Below, piece by piece: positions 7,823 to 16,500 of a stretch of 64,000 nt of DNA. The stretch covers positions 1-64,000 of the forward strand of contig NZ_JARXYX010000035.1 of NCBI RefSeq assembly GCF_029893585.1, read 5' to 3'. How positions within the stretch are numbered: the first letter of the stretch is position 1; every line of letters begins with the position of its first letter. Origin of the DNA: Streptomyces sp. LBL. Lineage in GTDB: Bacteria; Actinomycetota; Actinomycetes; Streptomycetales; Streptomycetaceae. The notes beneath the pieces are model-generated. The model worked only from the letters and a program-made list of their open reading frames with translations. It made no database searches and was not told the origin of the DNA. The position numbers and the translations under genes were made by a program.

Positions 7823-9154
7823 GTGACTCAGACAACTGACGCCGCCACCGTTCAGGAGCCCCGGGCGGGCCGGCGCCCTCGCATCCACCGTGCCTGGTTC
7901 GTCGCCGCCGTCACCTTCGTGACGATCATCGGCGCCGCCGCCTTCCGCTCGCTGCCCGGACTGCTCATCGACCCTCTGCATGCCGAATTCGACTGGTCGC
8001 GTGGCACCATCGGCGCGGCCGTCTCCGTCAACCTCGCGCTGTACGGGCTGACCGCGCCCTTCGCGGCCGCGCTGATGGACCGCTTCGGCATCCGGCGGGT
8101 GGTCGCCGTCGCGCTGACCGTGATCGCGGCCGGCGCGGGCCTGACGGTGTTCATGACAGCGCCCTGGCAACTGCTCCTGTGCTGGGGTCTGCTGGTCGGC
8201 CTGGGCTCCGGCTCGATGGCGCTGGCCTTCGCCGCCACCGTCACCAACCGCTGGTTCACCGAACGGCGCGGCCTGGTCACCGGCATCCTCACCGCCGCCT
8301 CGGCCTCCGGCCAGCTGATCTTCCTGCCGCTCCTGTCCTGGATGGTGGAGGAGCACGACTGGCGCCCGGCCGCCCTCACGGTCGCCCTCGCCGCCCTCGC
8401 GGTCGTCCCCTTCGTCTGGCTGCTGCTGCGCGACCACCCGGCCGACGTGGGCCTGAAGCCGTACGGCGCCCAGGAGTTCGTCCCCAAGCCCGAGCCGGTT
8501 CCGGGTGCCGCCCGACGCGCGGTCACCGTGCTGTTCAAGGCCGCCCTCCCCCACTCTCGGCTGCGCTCGAGCGGGGGGACCCCCATCGGCCCCTTCTGGC
8601 TGCTCGCCGGTACCTTCGCGATCTGCGGGGCCTCCACCAACGGCCTGGTGCAGACCCACTTCGTGCCCGCGGCCCACGACCACGGCATGCCCGCCACGGC
8701 GGCGGCCTCGCTGCTCGCGGTCATCGGTGTGTTCGACGTGGTCGGCACGGTGGCCTCCGGCTGGTTCACCGACCGCTTCGAAGCGCGTCGGCTGCTGGCC
8801 GTGTACTACGCCCTGAGGGGTGTCTCGCTGCTCTTCCTCCCGATGCTGCTGGCCTCGTCGGTCCACCCGCCGATGCTGTTCTTCATCGTCTTCTACGGCC
8901 TCGACTGGGTTGCCACCGTCCCGCCGACCGTGGCCCTGTGTCGCGAGCACTACGGCGAGGACAGCGCGATCGTCTTCGGCTGGGTCCTGGCCTCCCACCA
9001 GGTGGGCGCCGCGCTGGTGGCCTTCCTCGGCGGTGTCGCGCGGGACGCCTTCGGGACGTACGACATGGTCTGGTACGCGTCGGGAGCGCTGTGCGCGGCG
9101 GCGGCGTTGATGGCGTTGGTGATCCGACGGAGGCCGGTGGTGCCGGTGGTCTAG
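7823..9154 (+). CDS. MFS transporter, oxalate/monocarboxylate-like
   Basis: This is a 443-residue polytopic protein with about twelve hydrophobic segments, the MFS loop motif MDRFGIRR between helices 2 and 3, and TDRFEARR in the second half. The N-terminal arrangement (RGTIGAAVSVNLALYGLTAPFAAALMDRFG) is typical of the monocarboxylate/oxalate-formate antiporter branch of cytoplasmic-membrane carriers. The GTG at 7823 is chosen because the basic N-tail and first helix follow directly. The central cytoplasmic loop (about residues 242-254) is encoded by a dispersed palindromic repeat (8546-8586). It is divergent from the GlxA-type regulator; the substrate cannot be told from sequence. Confidence 0.85.
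   Translation: MTQTTDAATVQEPRAGRRPRIHRAWFVAAVTFVTIIGAAAFRSLPGLLIDPLHAEFDWSRGTIGAAVSVNLALYGLTAPFAAALMDRFGIRRVVAVALTVIAAGAGLTVFMTAPWQLLLCWGLLVGLGSGSMALAFAATVTNRWFTERRGLVTGILTAASASGQLIFLPLLSWMVEEHDWRPAALTVALAALAVVPFVWLLLRDHPADVGLKPYGAQEFVPKPEPVPGAARRAVTVLFKAALPHSRLRSSGGTPIGPFWLLAGTFAICGASTNGLVQTHFVPAAHDHGMPATAAASLLAVIGVFDVVGTVASGWFTDRFEARRLLAVYYALRGVSLLFLPMLLASSVHPPMLFFIVFYGLDWVATVPPTVALCREHYGEDSAIVFGWVLASHQVGAALVAFLGGVARDAFGTYDMVWYASGALCAAAALMALVIRRRPVVPVV
8546..8586. repeat. Dispersed Streptomyces repeat inside the MFS coding frame
   Basis: This 41-bp element contains CACTCTCGGCTGCGCTCGAG and ends GGGGGGACCCCCAT. I recognise it (from memory) as a very common intergenic repeat of Streptomyces genomes. 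Here it is read in frame as PHSRLRSSGGTP, in the loop joining the two transporter halves. Confidence 0.7.
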
Positions 9155-9198
9155 CTGTCCTGGTGTCTTACTGTCCGGATGTCCAGCTGTCGAGATGT

Positions 9199-9819
9199 CT
9201 AGAGGAAGTGCCCCTTGTGGAACAGCAAAGGGGCCGCGTCCTCGCCGTCGCCCGTGTCCAGGGCGTCCACCCGTCCCACCACGATGAGGTGGTCGCCCCC
9301 GGTGTGCACCGCGTGGATCGTGCAGTCGATCCACGCGAGTGTGCCGGCGAGACGGGGGGAGCCGGAGACGGGGGACGGGTCGTGGGTGACGCCCGCGAAC
9401 TTGTCCGCGCCGCGCACGGCGAAGGAGCGGCACAGCTCGCCCTGGCCGGCGCTCAGGATGTTCACGCAGAAGACCCCGGCGCGGGCGATGCGCGGCCAGC
9501 TGGTCGACGTACGGCCGACCATGAAGGCGACGAGGGGCGGGTCGAGGGAGAGGGAGGAGAAGGACTGGCAGGCGAAGCCGGCGGGGGCGGTGTCGGGATC
9601 GGGGGCGGGAGCCGTGACAACGGTCACGCCGGACGCGAAGTTCCCGAGCACGCGCCGGAAGTCGCTCTGGTCGACGGGCACTCGTTCGTTCTCCCGCACA
9701 CACCGCAGCTCCGGCCGCGGCAACGCCTCGACGGGGCGCGCGAACGGCGCGGTCCCGGTCGACCTGAGGTAGCGGACGGCGGCTTCGGCCATCCCGGCTT
9801 GTCCCATCATGTCTTGCAT
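9199..9819 (-). CDS. Flavin reductase-like protein (HpaC/HsaB family)
   Basis: This is a 206-residue flavin-reductase domain protein (PF01613). It has the FRRVLGNFASGVTVVTA entry, the FMN-contacting ACQSFSSLSLDPPLVAF segment, SFAVRGADKFAGV, and the closing DHLIVVGRVDAL...PLLFHKGHF. Such proteins supply reduced flavin to two-component monooxygenases, for example HsaB for HsaA in steroid ring hydroxylation. No partner oxygenase lies beside it; the LLM proteins of this window or a distant gene could be partners. The ATG at 9819 is preferred because an operator ends five bases upstream, the same geometry as two other genes here. There is no Shine-Dalgarno sequence, and Met at 9792 is an alternative start. 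Confidence 0.8.
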   Translation of the reverse strand: MQDMMGQAGMAEAAVRYLRSTGTAPFARPVEALPRPELRCVRENERVPVDQSDFRRVLGNFASGVTVVTAPAPDPDTAPAGFACQSFSSLSLDPPLVAFMVGRTSTSWPRIARAGVFCVNILSAGQGELCRSFAVRGADKFAGVTHDPSPVSGSPRLAGTLAWIDCTIHAVHTGGDHLIVVGRVDALDTGDGEDAAPLLFHKGHFL

Positions 9820-9824
9820 TAAAG

Positions 9825-9839
9825 CTGACGATATGTCAG
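9825..9839. promoter_or_regulatory. TetR-type operator before flavin reductase
   Basis: CTGACGATATGTCAG ends five bases before the chosen start codon at 9819, so it would overlap the core promoter of a leaderless or near-leaderless transcript. Confidence 0.75.
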
Positions 9840-9881
9840 ATAGGAAGGCCGGCGCAGGCCTGACGAGAGACCTGCGCGGGT

Positions 9882-10727
9882 CTAACGCCCCCCGTACTCC
9901 GGGCTTCTGCGCTCCACGAAGCTCCGTACGCCCTCCTGCGCGTCCGCCGTCGTCATGTTGATCTCCTGTGCGGCGGCCTCGGCGGCGAAGGCGGCGGTGC
10001 GGTCGGTGTCGAGGGAGGCGTTGACGAGCTGCTTGGTGAGGGCGAGGGCGCGGGTCGGCCCGGCGGCGAGGCGTGCGGCCCACTCGCGGGCCGTCTTGTC
10101 CAACTCCGCGTCCGGTACGACGCGGTTGACGAGGCCGAGGCGTTCGGCGTCCGTCGCGGTGAGCGCGTCGCCGAAGAACATCAGCTCCTTCGCCCGCTGC
10201 GGTCCGACGAGCCGGGGCAGGAGATACGCTCCGCCGCCGTCCGGCACGAGCCCTCGCCGGACGAACACCTCGATGAACCTGGCGGTCTCCGCGGCGAGTA
10301 CGAGGTCGCAGGCGAGGGCGAGATGCGCGCCGAGGCCGGCCGCGGTGCCGTTCACGGCCGCGATGACGGGTTTCTCGCAGTCGAGGACGGCGGCGATGAG
10401 GCGTTGGGCGCCGGTGCGGAGGGTGCGGGCGACGTCGCCGGCGGTTCGCTGCCCGGTCGTCGCGGCTCCGCGCAGGTCCGCCCCGGCGCAGAAGCCGCGG
10501 CCCGTGCCCGTGATCACCACCGCCCGTACGTCCGGGTCGGCGGAGGCTTCCGACAGTAGCTGAATGATGCGTTCCCGCTGGTCAGGAGTGAGGGCGTTGA
10601 GGGCTTCGGGCCGGTTGAGGGTGATGCGGCAGACCTGATTGTCAGTGGTGTGCCGTATCAATGACTCAACGGAAATTTCGGGCTCTCGGGGGGAATCGGG
10701 CGTGTTCATCTCAGTAGGAGTGTTCAT
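9882..10727 (-). CDS. Enoyl-CoA hydratase/isomerase (crotonase) family protein
   Basis: This is a 281-residue crotonase. The CoA-binding and oxyanion-hole motifs are visible (RPEALNALT; GTGRGFCAGADLRG; AAVNGTAAGLGAHLALACDL), followed by LVPDGGGAYLLPRLVG. By eye, the two catalytic glutamates of classical enoyl-CoA hydratase (rat E144/E164) fall on His and Phe, while an Asp lies in VPDGGG as in PaaG-type isomerases, so an isomerase or other crotonase reaction is likely. It starts one base after the stop of the CoA ligase at 10729, giving a two-gene operon. A GATGAACAC duplication offers two start codons 18 bp apart (10727 and 10709). Confidence 0.8.
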   Translation of the reverse strand: MNTPTEMNTPDSPREPEISVESLIRHTTDNQVCRITLNRPEALNALTPDQRERIIQLLSEASADPDVRAVVITGTGRGFCAGADLRGAATTGQRTAGDVARTLRTGAQRLIAAVLDCEKPVIAAVNGTAAGLGAHLALACDLVLAAETARFIEVFVRRGLVPDGGGAYLLPRLVGPQRAKELMFFGDALTATDAERLGLVNRVVPDAELDKTAREWAARLAAGPTRALALTKQLVNASLDTDRTAAFAAEAAAQEINMTTADAQEGVRSFVERRSPEYGGR

Positions 10728-10728
10728 C

Positions 10729-12954
10729 TCAGCGGCACACCGCCAACGCGTCCAGCGCCACCGCGCCCTGCCCCTGCGGCAGCACCATCAGCGGATTGAT
10801 GTCGAGCTCCGCGAGGTCGTCCCCGAGTTCCAGGGCCATGCGCTGCACCCGCAGCACGACTTCGACCAGCGCGTCGAGATCGGCCGGGGGGCGCCCCCGG
10901 ACCCCGTCGAGGAGGGCCCGCCCGCGCAGTTCGGCGCACATGTCCCGGGCCTGTTCCTCCGCGAAGGGCGGCACGCGTACGGCGGTGTCCCGCAGCACCT
11001 CGACGAGCACCCCGCCGAGCCCGACGGTCACGGTCGGCCCGAACAACTCGTCGTGGGTGACGCCGACGACCATCTCGACGCCCCGTTCGACCATCTGGCA
11101 CACGAGGACGCCGTCCAGCGGGACGTCTTCGTAGCGGGCGATGTCGGTCAACTCCCGGTAGGCGTCCCGGACCTGGCTGGCCGAGGTCAGCCCGATCTTC
11201 ACCAGTCCGAGCTCGGTCTTGTGGGCGATCCGCGCGCCGGACGCCTTCATCACCACGGGGTAGCCGACCAGTCCCGCCGCGCGCACGGCCGCCGCCGCGC
11301 TGGTCACCAACTGCTCACGCGGTACGCGAATGCCGTACGCCCGCAGCAGCTGCTTCGCCGCGTGCTCGCTCAGCTGCTGTCCTGGTCGCATCAGTGCCTG
11401 CGCCTTGCGGAAGGACGGCGAGGGGGTGCGGGGCGCGGAGTCGAAGGGGGAGCGGTAGCCGCTGACGAAGCGGTGGTGGTCGAGGTAGGCGCGGACGGCG
11501 GTGATGCAGTTCGCGACGGTGCGGAAGGTGGCCACGCGGGAGGAGCCGAGCAGGACCTCGCGGTACGCCCGCTCGGTGCCGACCGGGGAGCCCCACACCA
11601 CGCACACCAGCTTGTCCGTCCGCTCGGCCGCGTCCACCAGATCCTGGACGAGCTTGTCGCTGAGGGGCGGGAAGGGTCCGGTGATCGGACAGATCAGCAC
11701 CCCGACCTCGGGGTCGTCGAGGATCGCGTCGATGATCTTCCGCCCGCGCCAGTCGCCGACCGGGTGACCCCCGTTGTCGACGGGGTTGGCCACGCTGAGG
11801 TACTCGGGTATCCACTGGTGCAGCTCGGCCTGCCTGGCGTCCGACAGCCGCGGCAGGCTCAGGCGCGCCTCGGTGGCCAGGTCGGCGAAGTGGGCGCCCG
11901 TGCCGCCCGAGATCGAATAGACGACGACCCCGTCGGCGTGGGGCGGCCGGGCACGGGCCAGCAGGGTGGCGGTGTCCTGGAGTTCGTCCAGGCCGTCGAC
12001 GCGGATCACCCCGTACTGCCGCATCGCCGCGTCCACCACCGCGTCGGCGCCGGTCAGCTTGCCGGTGTGTGAGGCGGCCGTGCGGGCGCCGGTCTCGGTG
12101 CGGCCCACCTTGACCGCGACCACGGGCACCTTGCGGCGGGCGGCCCGGTCGGCGGCGAGCAGGAAGGAGCGGCCGTCCTTGAGTCCCTCGACGTAGCAGG
12201 CGATGGCGCCGACCTCGGGCCGCTCGGCGAAGTAGGAGAGGAAGTCCGAGGTCTCCAGGTCGGCTTCGTTGCCGGTGGGCGCCCAGTGAGAAAGACGGAT
12301 GCCGAGTTCCTGGAGGGCGAAGACCGGGCGGCCCTGATGGCCGGACTGGGTGATGAGGGCGATGGCCGGGCCGTCCAGGTCGTCCCGGAACTCCTCGAAG
12401 GCGTTGAGGTTGGTGTTGGGGCCGAGCAGCCGCATCCCGGACCGCGCGACGGCGGTGGCGAGCCGGGCCTGGGCGGCCGCGCCCTCCTCGCCCGTCTCGG
12501 CGAACCCGGAGGCGAAGACGACCGCGAACTTCACCTTGGCCTCGGCCAGTTCCTCGATCACGGGAAGGGGGTCGGCGACCAGCAGCACGGCGAGGTCGAC
12601 CTGCTCGGGCAGGTCGGCGACGGAGGGGGAGCAGGCGATGCCGAAGACGGACGGACGGGTGGGATGCACCGGATGCAGCCGGGCGCCCACCCGCTCGGAC
12701 CAGGCGAGCAACTGCCGGGTGACGCCGGTGTTCGGTCGGCCCTCGGCGTCCGAGGCGCCGATCACCGCCACCGACTCGGGCCGGAAGAAACGGTCCAGAT
12801 CGGGGGTGGCGGCGTACAGGGTCCGGCCGCTGACGTCGAGGTCGTCCACCTCGGCGGGCCGGCCGTGTACGGCGGGCCCGGGTTGCTCGCCGCACGCGAT
12901 GATCCGGGCCCGGCGGGAGTCGGTGGTGAGGGTGCCGTGGGTTGATCCAAGCAT
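10729..12954 (-). CDS. NDP-forming acyl-CoA synthetase (ATP-grasp type)
   Basis: This 741-residue fused acyl-CoA synthetase belongs to the acetate-CoA ligase (ADP-forming)/Pat-like family. A CoA-binding Rossmann domain (RFFRPESVAVIGASD, about residues 55-150) is followed by succinyl-CoA-ligase-like domains that include the phosphohistidine loop AASHTGKLTGAD. A C-terminal ATP-grasp domain (GYPVVMKASGARIAHKTELG; MVVGVTHDELFGPTVTVGLGG; LAELDINPL) completes the fold. The ATG at 12954 has AAAGGAGCG upstream. It activates a carboxylate to its CoA thioester at the cost of ATP to ADP. It is co-transcribed with the crotonase and preceded by two operator copies. Confidence 0.85.
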   Translation of the reverse strand: MLGSTHGTLTTDSRRARIIACGEQPGPAVHGRPAEVDDLDVSGRTLYAATPDLDRFFRPESVAVIGASDAEGRPNTGVTRQLLAWSERVGARLHPVHPTRPSVFGIACSPSVADLPEQVDLAVLLVADPLPVIEELAEAKVKFAVVFASGFAETGEEGAAAQARLATAVARSGMRLLGPNTNLNAFEEFRDDLDGPAIALITQSGHQGRPVFALQELGIRLSHWAPTGNEADLETSDFLSYFAERPEVGAIACYVEGLKDGRSFLLAADRAARRKVPVVAVKVGRTETGARTAASHTGKLTGADAVVDAAMRQYGVIRVDGLDELQDTATLLARARPPHADGVVVYSISGGTGAHFADLATEARLSLPRLSDARQAELHQWIPEYLSVANPVDNGGHPVGDWRGRKIIDAILDDPEVGVLICPITGPFPPLSDKLVQDLVDAAERTDKLVCVVWGSPVGTERAYREVLLGSSRVATFRTVANCITAVRAYLDHHRFVSGYRSPFDSAPRTPSPSFRKAQALMRPGQQLSEHAAKQLLRAYGIRVPREQLVTSAAAAVRAAGLVGYPVVMKASGARIAHKTELGLVKIGLTSASQVRDAYRELTDIARYEDVPLDGVLVCQMVERGVEMVVGVTHDELFGPTVTVGLGGVLVEVLRDTAVRVPPFAEEQARDMCAELRGRALLDGVRGRPPADLDALVEVVLRVQRMALELGDDLAELDINPLMVLPQGQGAVALDALAVCR

Positions 12955-12988
12955 CGGTCCGCCCGCTCCTTTGTGACTGCCCAGTAAA

Positions 12989-13027
12989 CTGACGCACTGT
13001 CAGATTACAGAACTGGCGGGATGTCAG
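12989..13027. promoter_or_regulatory. Tandem TetR-type operators before CoA ligase
   Basis: CTGACGCACTGTCAG (12989-13003) matches the consensus well. A second, weaker copy, CTGGCGGGATGTCAG (13013-13027), follows with 24 bp between centres. The strong site is 34 bp upstream of the ligase start. Confidence 0.75.
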
Positions 13028-13124
13028 GAATGGCCCTGCACGCAAAGGATGGCCGGTTCGCGTGACCGGTAGGGCGTACCCCGCCTGACCGGCAGGGCGT
13101 GAAGGTGTCCACGTCGGGCGCGTC

Positions 13125-14333
13125 TCAGGCGGGGAGCCGGGAGACCTGGCAGCCGGTGTCCTTGGCGATGGCCTTCGCGATCTTCTCGGCGTCGGCGGCC
13201 AGTTCGCGGAAGGTGCCGCTGATGGGGGTGACGAAGCCGGTGAAGTAGAGGCCGGGCGCGTTCTTCGGGGTACGGGCGCCGTTGACGACGGGCATGCCGT
13301 GCGCGCCGAGGACGTCGAGGTGGCCGACCAGGTCGTCCAGGGCGCGGGTGTAGCCGGTGGCGGCGATGACGGCGTCCGGGGAGATGGGACCGCCGCCGGC
13401 GAGGACCACCTTGCCGTCCTCGAAGCTCTCGACGGCGGACACGACCTCGACCCTGCCCCTGCGCACGGCGTCGATCAGGCCGACGTCCTGGACGGGGATC
13501 GCGCCCTCCTCGACCACGCGGCTGTAGAGGCCGGTGTCCGGACGGGGCAGGCCCTGCGCGGAGAGGTCCGGCACGCTCAGCTTGGCGAGCGGCACGGCGA
13601 GCCGGTCGACGAGCCGGACCGGCAGGCGGCGGACGAGGATGGCCGTCTGCTGGGCGGACCACCCGGCGGTGGAACGCCGGCAGATGTGCGGGGCCGTGCG
13701 GACCGACAGCCGCACCCGCGCGGCGCCGCCCTCCACCAGGTCGACGGCGATCTCGGCGCCGGTGTTGCCGACACCGACGACCAGGACGTCACGGTCGGCG
13801 AAGGGCTTCGCGTTGCGGTAGTCGCCGGCGTGCAGGAACTCGCCGCTGTAGGTGGCGCGACCGGGCCAGTCCGGTATGCGCGGGGTGTGGTTGTAGCCCG
13901 TGGCGACGACCACCGCGGCGCCGGTCAGTTCGCGGCCGCCGGTGGCGTGCAGCAGCCAGCCGGTGCCGTCGGCGGTGCCCTCGACGCGGGAGACCTCCAC
14001 GCCGGTGACGACCTCCAGCTCGTGGTACTCGGCGTACTTCTCCAGATAGCGCACCACGTCGTCGCGGGCGACCCAGCGTCCGAACCGGCGCGGCATCGGC
14101 AGCCCGGGCAGGGCCGAGAGCCGGCGGGTGGTGTGCAGGTGCAGCCGGTCGTAGTGGCGCCGCCAGGACGCCCCGACGTGGTCGGACCTCTCCAGCACGA
14201 CGGCACGCAGCCCTTTGGCGCGCAGGGCGTACGCGGTGGCGAGTCCGCCGGGGCCGCCGCCGATGACGTACACGGGGCGTTCTGCGTGATGCGTCGGCTC
14301 CGCCGGGTGCGCGGACACTGTCGAGTCGGCCAT
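13125..14333 (-). CDS. FMO-like flavin monooxygenase / NAD(P)-binding oxidoreductase
   Basis: This 402-residue protein has two dinucleotide-binding motifs: GGGPGGL near residue 24 for FAD, and GVGNTGAE near residue 187 for NAD(P)H. Between them, YSGEFLHAGDY fits the FMO-identifying FxGxxxHxxxY/F pattern with Tyr at the first position. This fingerprint marks class B flavoprotein monooxygenases (N-oxidation, S-oxidation or Baeyer-Villiger chemistry), and the length suits a small bacterial FMO/CzcO-like protein. The ATG at 14333 starts MADSTVSAHPAEPTH. No ribosome site is seen, and an upstream extension would cross repeat DNA. No operator sits in front of it, so membership in the regulon is uncertain. 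Confidence 0.75.
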   Translation of the reverse strand: MADSTVSAHPAEPTHHAERPVYVIGGGPGGLATAYALRAKGLRAVVLERSDHVGASWRRHYDRLHLHTTRRLSALPGLPMPRRFGRWVARDDVVRYLEKYAEYHELEVVTGVEVSRVEGTADGTGWLLHATGGRELTGAAVVVATGYNHTPRIPDWPGRATYSGEFLHAGDYRNAKPFADRDVLVVGVGNTGAEIAVDLVEGGAARVRLSVRTAPHICRRSTAGWSAQQTAILVRRLPVRLVDRLAVPLAKLSVPDLSAQGLPRPDTGLYSRVVEEGAIPVQDVGLIDAVRRGRVEVVSAVESFEDGKVVLAGGGPISPDAVIAATGYTRALDDLVGHLDVLGAHGMPVVNGARTPKNAPGLYFTGFVTPISGTFRELAADAEKIAKAIAKDTGCQVSRLPA

Positions 14334-14669
14334 GTGCGCGAGCGTAATCCCGGGGGTGATTGATGGGTCTCGGTCAAGACCGGAATTGGTTGCGGATTGA
14401 TCACGCTTGTAGGAGCAGTGGGTGGGGCTCGTGGCGTAGGACGCCTGGTTGTGTGGGGAATGGGTGGGCGGGCTTCTCGTATTCGGCTCGCATTCGGGTC
14501 CGCAGGCGGGCTCGCATTCGGGTCCGCATGCGGCTCGGATGCGCTTCTCGTGCGGTTCGCCTGCGCCTTGCCTGGTGCCTCGCCTGGTGGCTCGCCTGCA
14601 CTTCGCCCGCGCCTTGCCTGTCACCTCGCCTGCACCTCTCGTGACCGTGGGGTTCCCGAGGGCGACTAT
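14334..14669. repeat. Intergenic region with 24-bp tandem repeat
   Basis: GGCTCGCATTCGGGTCCGCA is present at 14485-14504 and again at 14509-14528, followed by several CTCGCCTG/CTTGCCTG short repeats to about 14640. No gene is seen in this stretch, which separates the divergent monooxygenase and DoxX genes. Confidence 0.75.
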
Positions 14670-14684
14670 CTGACGTACCGTCAG
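14670..14684. promoter_or_regulatory. TetR-type operator abutting the doxX start
   Basis: CTGACGTACCGTCAG, a full consensus match, ends four bases before the GTG start of the DoxX gene and is followed by ATCC. The thiolase operator at 19356 has the same layout. Confidence 0.8.
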
Positions 14685-14688
14685 ATCC

Positions 14689-15138
14689 GTGGATACGATC
14701 GGGCTCACCGGGGAGCAGTGGCTGGCCGTACTGCGCATAGGACTCGGGCTGTGGTGGTGGGAGAGCTGGCGGCACAAGGACAAGAAGACGTGGTTCGAGG
14801 GCGGCGGGATCACCTGGGCGGCCGACATCGCCGCCAAACACCGGTGGACCGCGGTGCGCAGCGGCTTCGACATGGTCGTCACTCCGCGCCCGCGGACGAT
14901 GGCGTACGTCGTCGCCTACGCCGAACTCGCCCTGGGGCTCGGACTGGTCCTCGGCTTCCTGACTCCGGTCGCCCTCGTCGGCGGACTGCTGCTCAACGTC
15001 CTCTACTTCGTGCTCATGATCCATGACTGGGCCGAGCAGGGGCAGAACTCGATGATGGCGCTCATCTCGCTGGTGGCCCTGTTCGGGATGTCGTGGCAGG
15101 ACTGGTCGGTGGACGCGGCGTCGGGGCTCTTCCAGTGA
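14689..15138 (+). CDS. DoxX-family membrane protein
   Basis: This is a 149-residue integral membrane protein with four hydrophobic segments (about 9-27, 70-90, 92-112 and 118-136) and a conserved-looking WWWESWRHKDKKTWF region after the first. DoxX-type proteins form four-helix membrane modules linked to quinone or thiol redox chemistry; the substrate here is unknown. The GTG at 14689 lies directly after an operator with no room for a ribosome site, suggesting leaderless translation. Its stop overlaps the GTG of the DUF35 gene (GTGA), so the two are coupled, and a GNAT gene follows with the same kind of overlap. Confidence 0.75.
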   Translation: MDTIGLTGEQWLAVLRIGLGLWWWESWRHKDKKTWFEGGGITWAADIAAKHRWTAVRSGFDMVVTPRPRTMAYVVAYAELALGLGLVLGFLTPVALVGGLLLNVLYFVLMIHDWAEQGQNSMMALISLVALFGMSWQDWSVDAASGLFQ

Positions 15139-15764
15139 GCGCCTCGGACGTGCGCCACGACCTCCCCGAGCCGGACGCCTTCACCCGCACCTACTGGGAC
15201 GCCGCCGCGCAGGGCCGGTTGCTGCTCAGGCGCTGTGGGGCGTGCGGGCGGGCCCATCACTACCCGCGCGAGTTCTGCCCGCACTGCTGGAGCGACGACG
15301 TCGTCTGGGAGGCGGCGAGCGGCCGGGCCACGCTCTACACCTGGTCCGTCGTCCACCGTAACGACCTGCCGCCCTTCGGCGGTCGCACTCCGTACGTCGC
15401 CGCCGTGGTCGACCTCGCCGAGGGGCCGCGGATGATGACCGAGGTCGTGGAGTGCGCCCACGAGGAACTGCGGGCCGGGATGGAACTGGAGGTCGCCTTC
15501 CGCGACGGGACGACCGGGGCGACCGGGGCGACCGGGGCGGCTGAGGCGGCTGGGACGATCCGGGTGACCGGGGCGGCTGAGATGACGGGTACGACCGGGA
15601 CGACCGGGACGGCAGTGCGGGACGGGAGTGCCGGTCGGGAGGAGGCGCCAGCCGAGGTGTCCGGGGTCGTCTCCCGCGGCGGCATCTCGGTCGTCCGCGT
15701 CGTCCCCGTCGTTCCCGTCGCCCCCGTCGTCCTCGGCATCCCCGTATTCCGCCCGCGTCGGTGA
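15135..15764 (+). CDS. DUF35 OB-fold/zinc-ribbon protein with repeat-expanded tail
   Basis: The first 120 residues form a standard DUF35 acyl-CoA-associated protein: a zinc ribbon with paired cysteines (CGACGRAHHYPREFCPHC) followed by an OB-fold (GRATLYTWSVVHRND...PYVAAVVDLAEGPRMMTEV). Such proteins pair with thiolase-like partners; ChsH2's DUF35 domain with Ltp2 forms a retro-aldolase in steroid side-chain degradation. The normal C-terminal end (VFRP) is present as IPVFRPRR, but about 75 residues of Thr/Gly/Ala- and Val/Pro-rich sequence, encoded by 9-bp repeats (15510-15750), lie in between. It has GTGA overlaps at both ends (DoxX before, GNAT after). Its thiolase partner may be the protein at 19375. 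Confidence 0.8.
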   Translation: MSASDVRHDLPEPDAFTRTYWDAAAQGRLLLRRCGACGRAHHYPREFCPHCWSDDVVWEAASGRATLYTWSVVHRNDLPPFGGRTPYVAAVVDLAEGPRMMTEVVECAHEELRAGMELEVAFRDGTTGATGATGAAEAAGTIRVTGAAEMTGTTGTTGTAVRDGSAGREEAPAEVSGVVSRGGISVVRVVPVVPVAPVVLGIPVFRPRR

Positions 15765-16432
15765 CGATGGCCAGGTTGAATTACCTGATGGCCGACGTCG
15801 ACGATCAGTACAGCGCCCGCCGGCGCCCGTACTCCTTCCCCTTCCCGTTTCCCTTCCCCGAGCTGAGCGGCCACGGACTGCGTCTGCGCCCCTGGGACGC
15901 GGACTCCGAGGCCGACGTGGCGACCTGGTTGCGCGGGTTCACCGACCCCGAGTTCCAGCGCTGGAACACACCGATCAGGCCGGTCACCGACGCCGACAGC
16001 GCACGTGAGTCGCTGCGCTCCAAGGCCGTCCAGGCGGCGGACGGCAGCTCGGCGTCGTACTGCGTGACGGACGCCCGCACCGGTACGGTCCTCGGGCACA
16101 TCGGCGTCAACGCCATCCACCCCGACCTGCGCTACGCCCGCGTCGGCTACTGGGTGCTTCCCGAGGCGCGTGGCCGCAGGGTCGCCACCCGCGCCCTGGC
16201 CCTCGCCGTCCACTGGGCCCACACCGAGCTGGGCATGCACCGCCTCGAACTCGACCACGCCGTCGGCCACGACGCCTCCTGCCGCATAGCCGAGCGGTGC
16301 GGTTTCCGGTTCGAGGGGATCCTGCGGGGCGCGATATTCGAGGCGGGGCGGCAGGACGCGTTCCGGGACACGCACCTGCACGCCCGCCTGGCGACGGACC
16401 CGGAGCCGGATCTGTCCCAGGGCTCGTCCTGA
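15761..16432 (+). CDS. GNAT-family N-acetyltransferase (RimJ/RimL type)
   Basis: The 223-residue product carries a GNAT domain: LRPWDADSEADVATWLRGFTDPEFQRW, a beta4-beta5 segment HIGVNAIHPDLRYARVGYWVLPEARGRRVATRA containing the acetyl-CoA pyrophosphate loop, and the closing RIAERCGFRFEGILRGAI. It resembles RimJ/RimL enzymes that acetylate alpha-amino groups; the substrate is unknown. The GTG start overlaps the DUF35 stop (GTGA), with ATG at 15767 as an alternative. A FPFPFPFP run near residue 28 comes from a small DNA repeat. It is probably co-transcribed with DoxX and DUF35, though a role in the pathway is not obvious. Confidence 0.75.
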   Translation: MTMARLNYLMADVDDQYSARRRPYSFPFPFPFPELSGHGLRLRPWDADSEADVATWLRGFTDPEFQRWNTPIRPVTDADSARESLRSKAVQAADGSSASYCVTDARTGTVLGHIGVNAIHPDLRYARVGYWVLPEARGRRVATRALALAVHWAHTELGMHRLELDHAVGHDASCRIAERCGFRFEGILRGAIFEAGRQDAFRDTHLHARLATDPEPDLSQGSS

Positions 16433-16500
16433 AGCAGCGGGGTGGGCCACCCACCGAAAAACCGCAGGCGTTGACCGTCCCCCGCACGTGACCATGAGGC

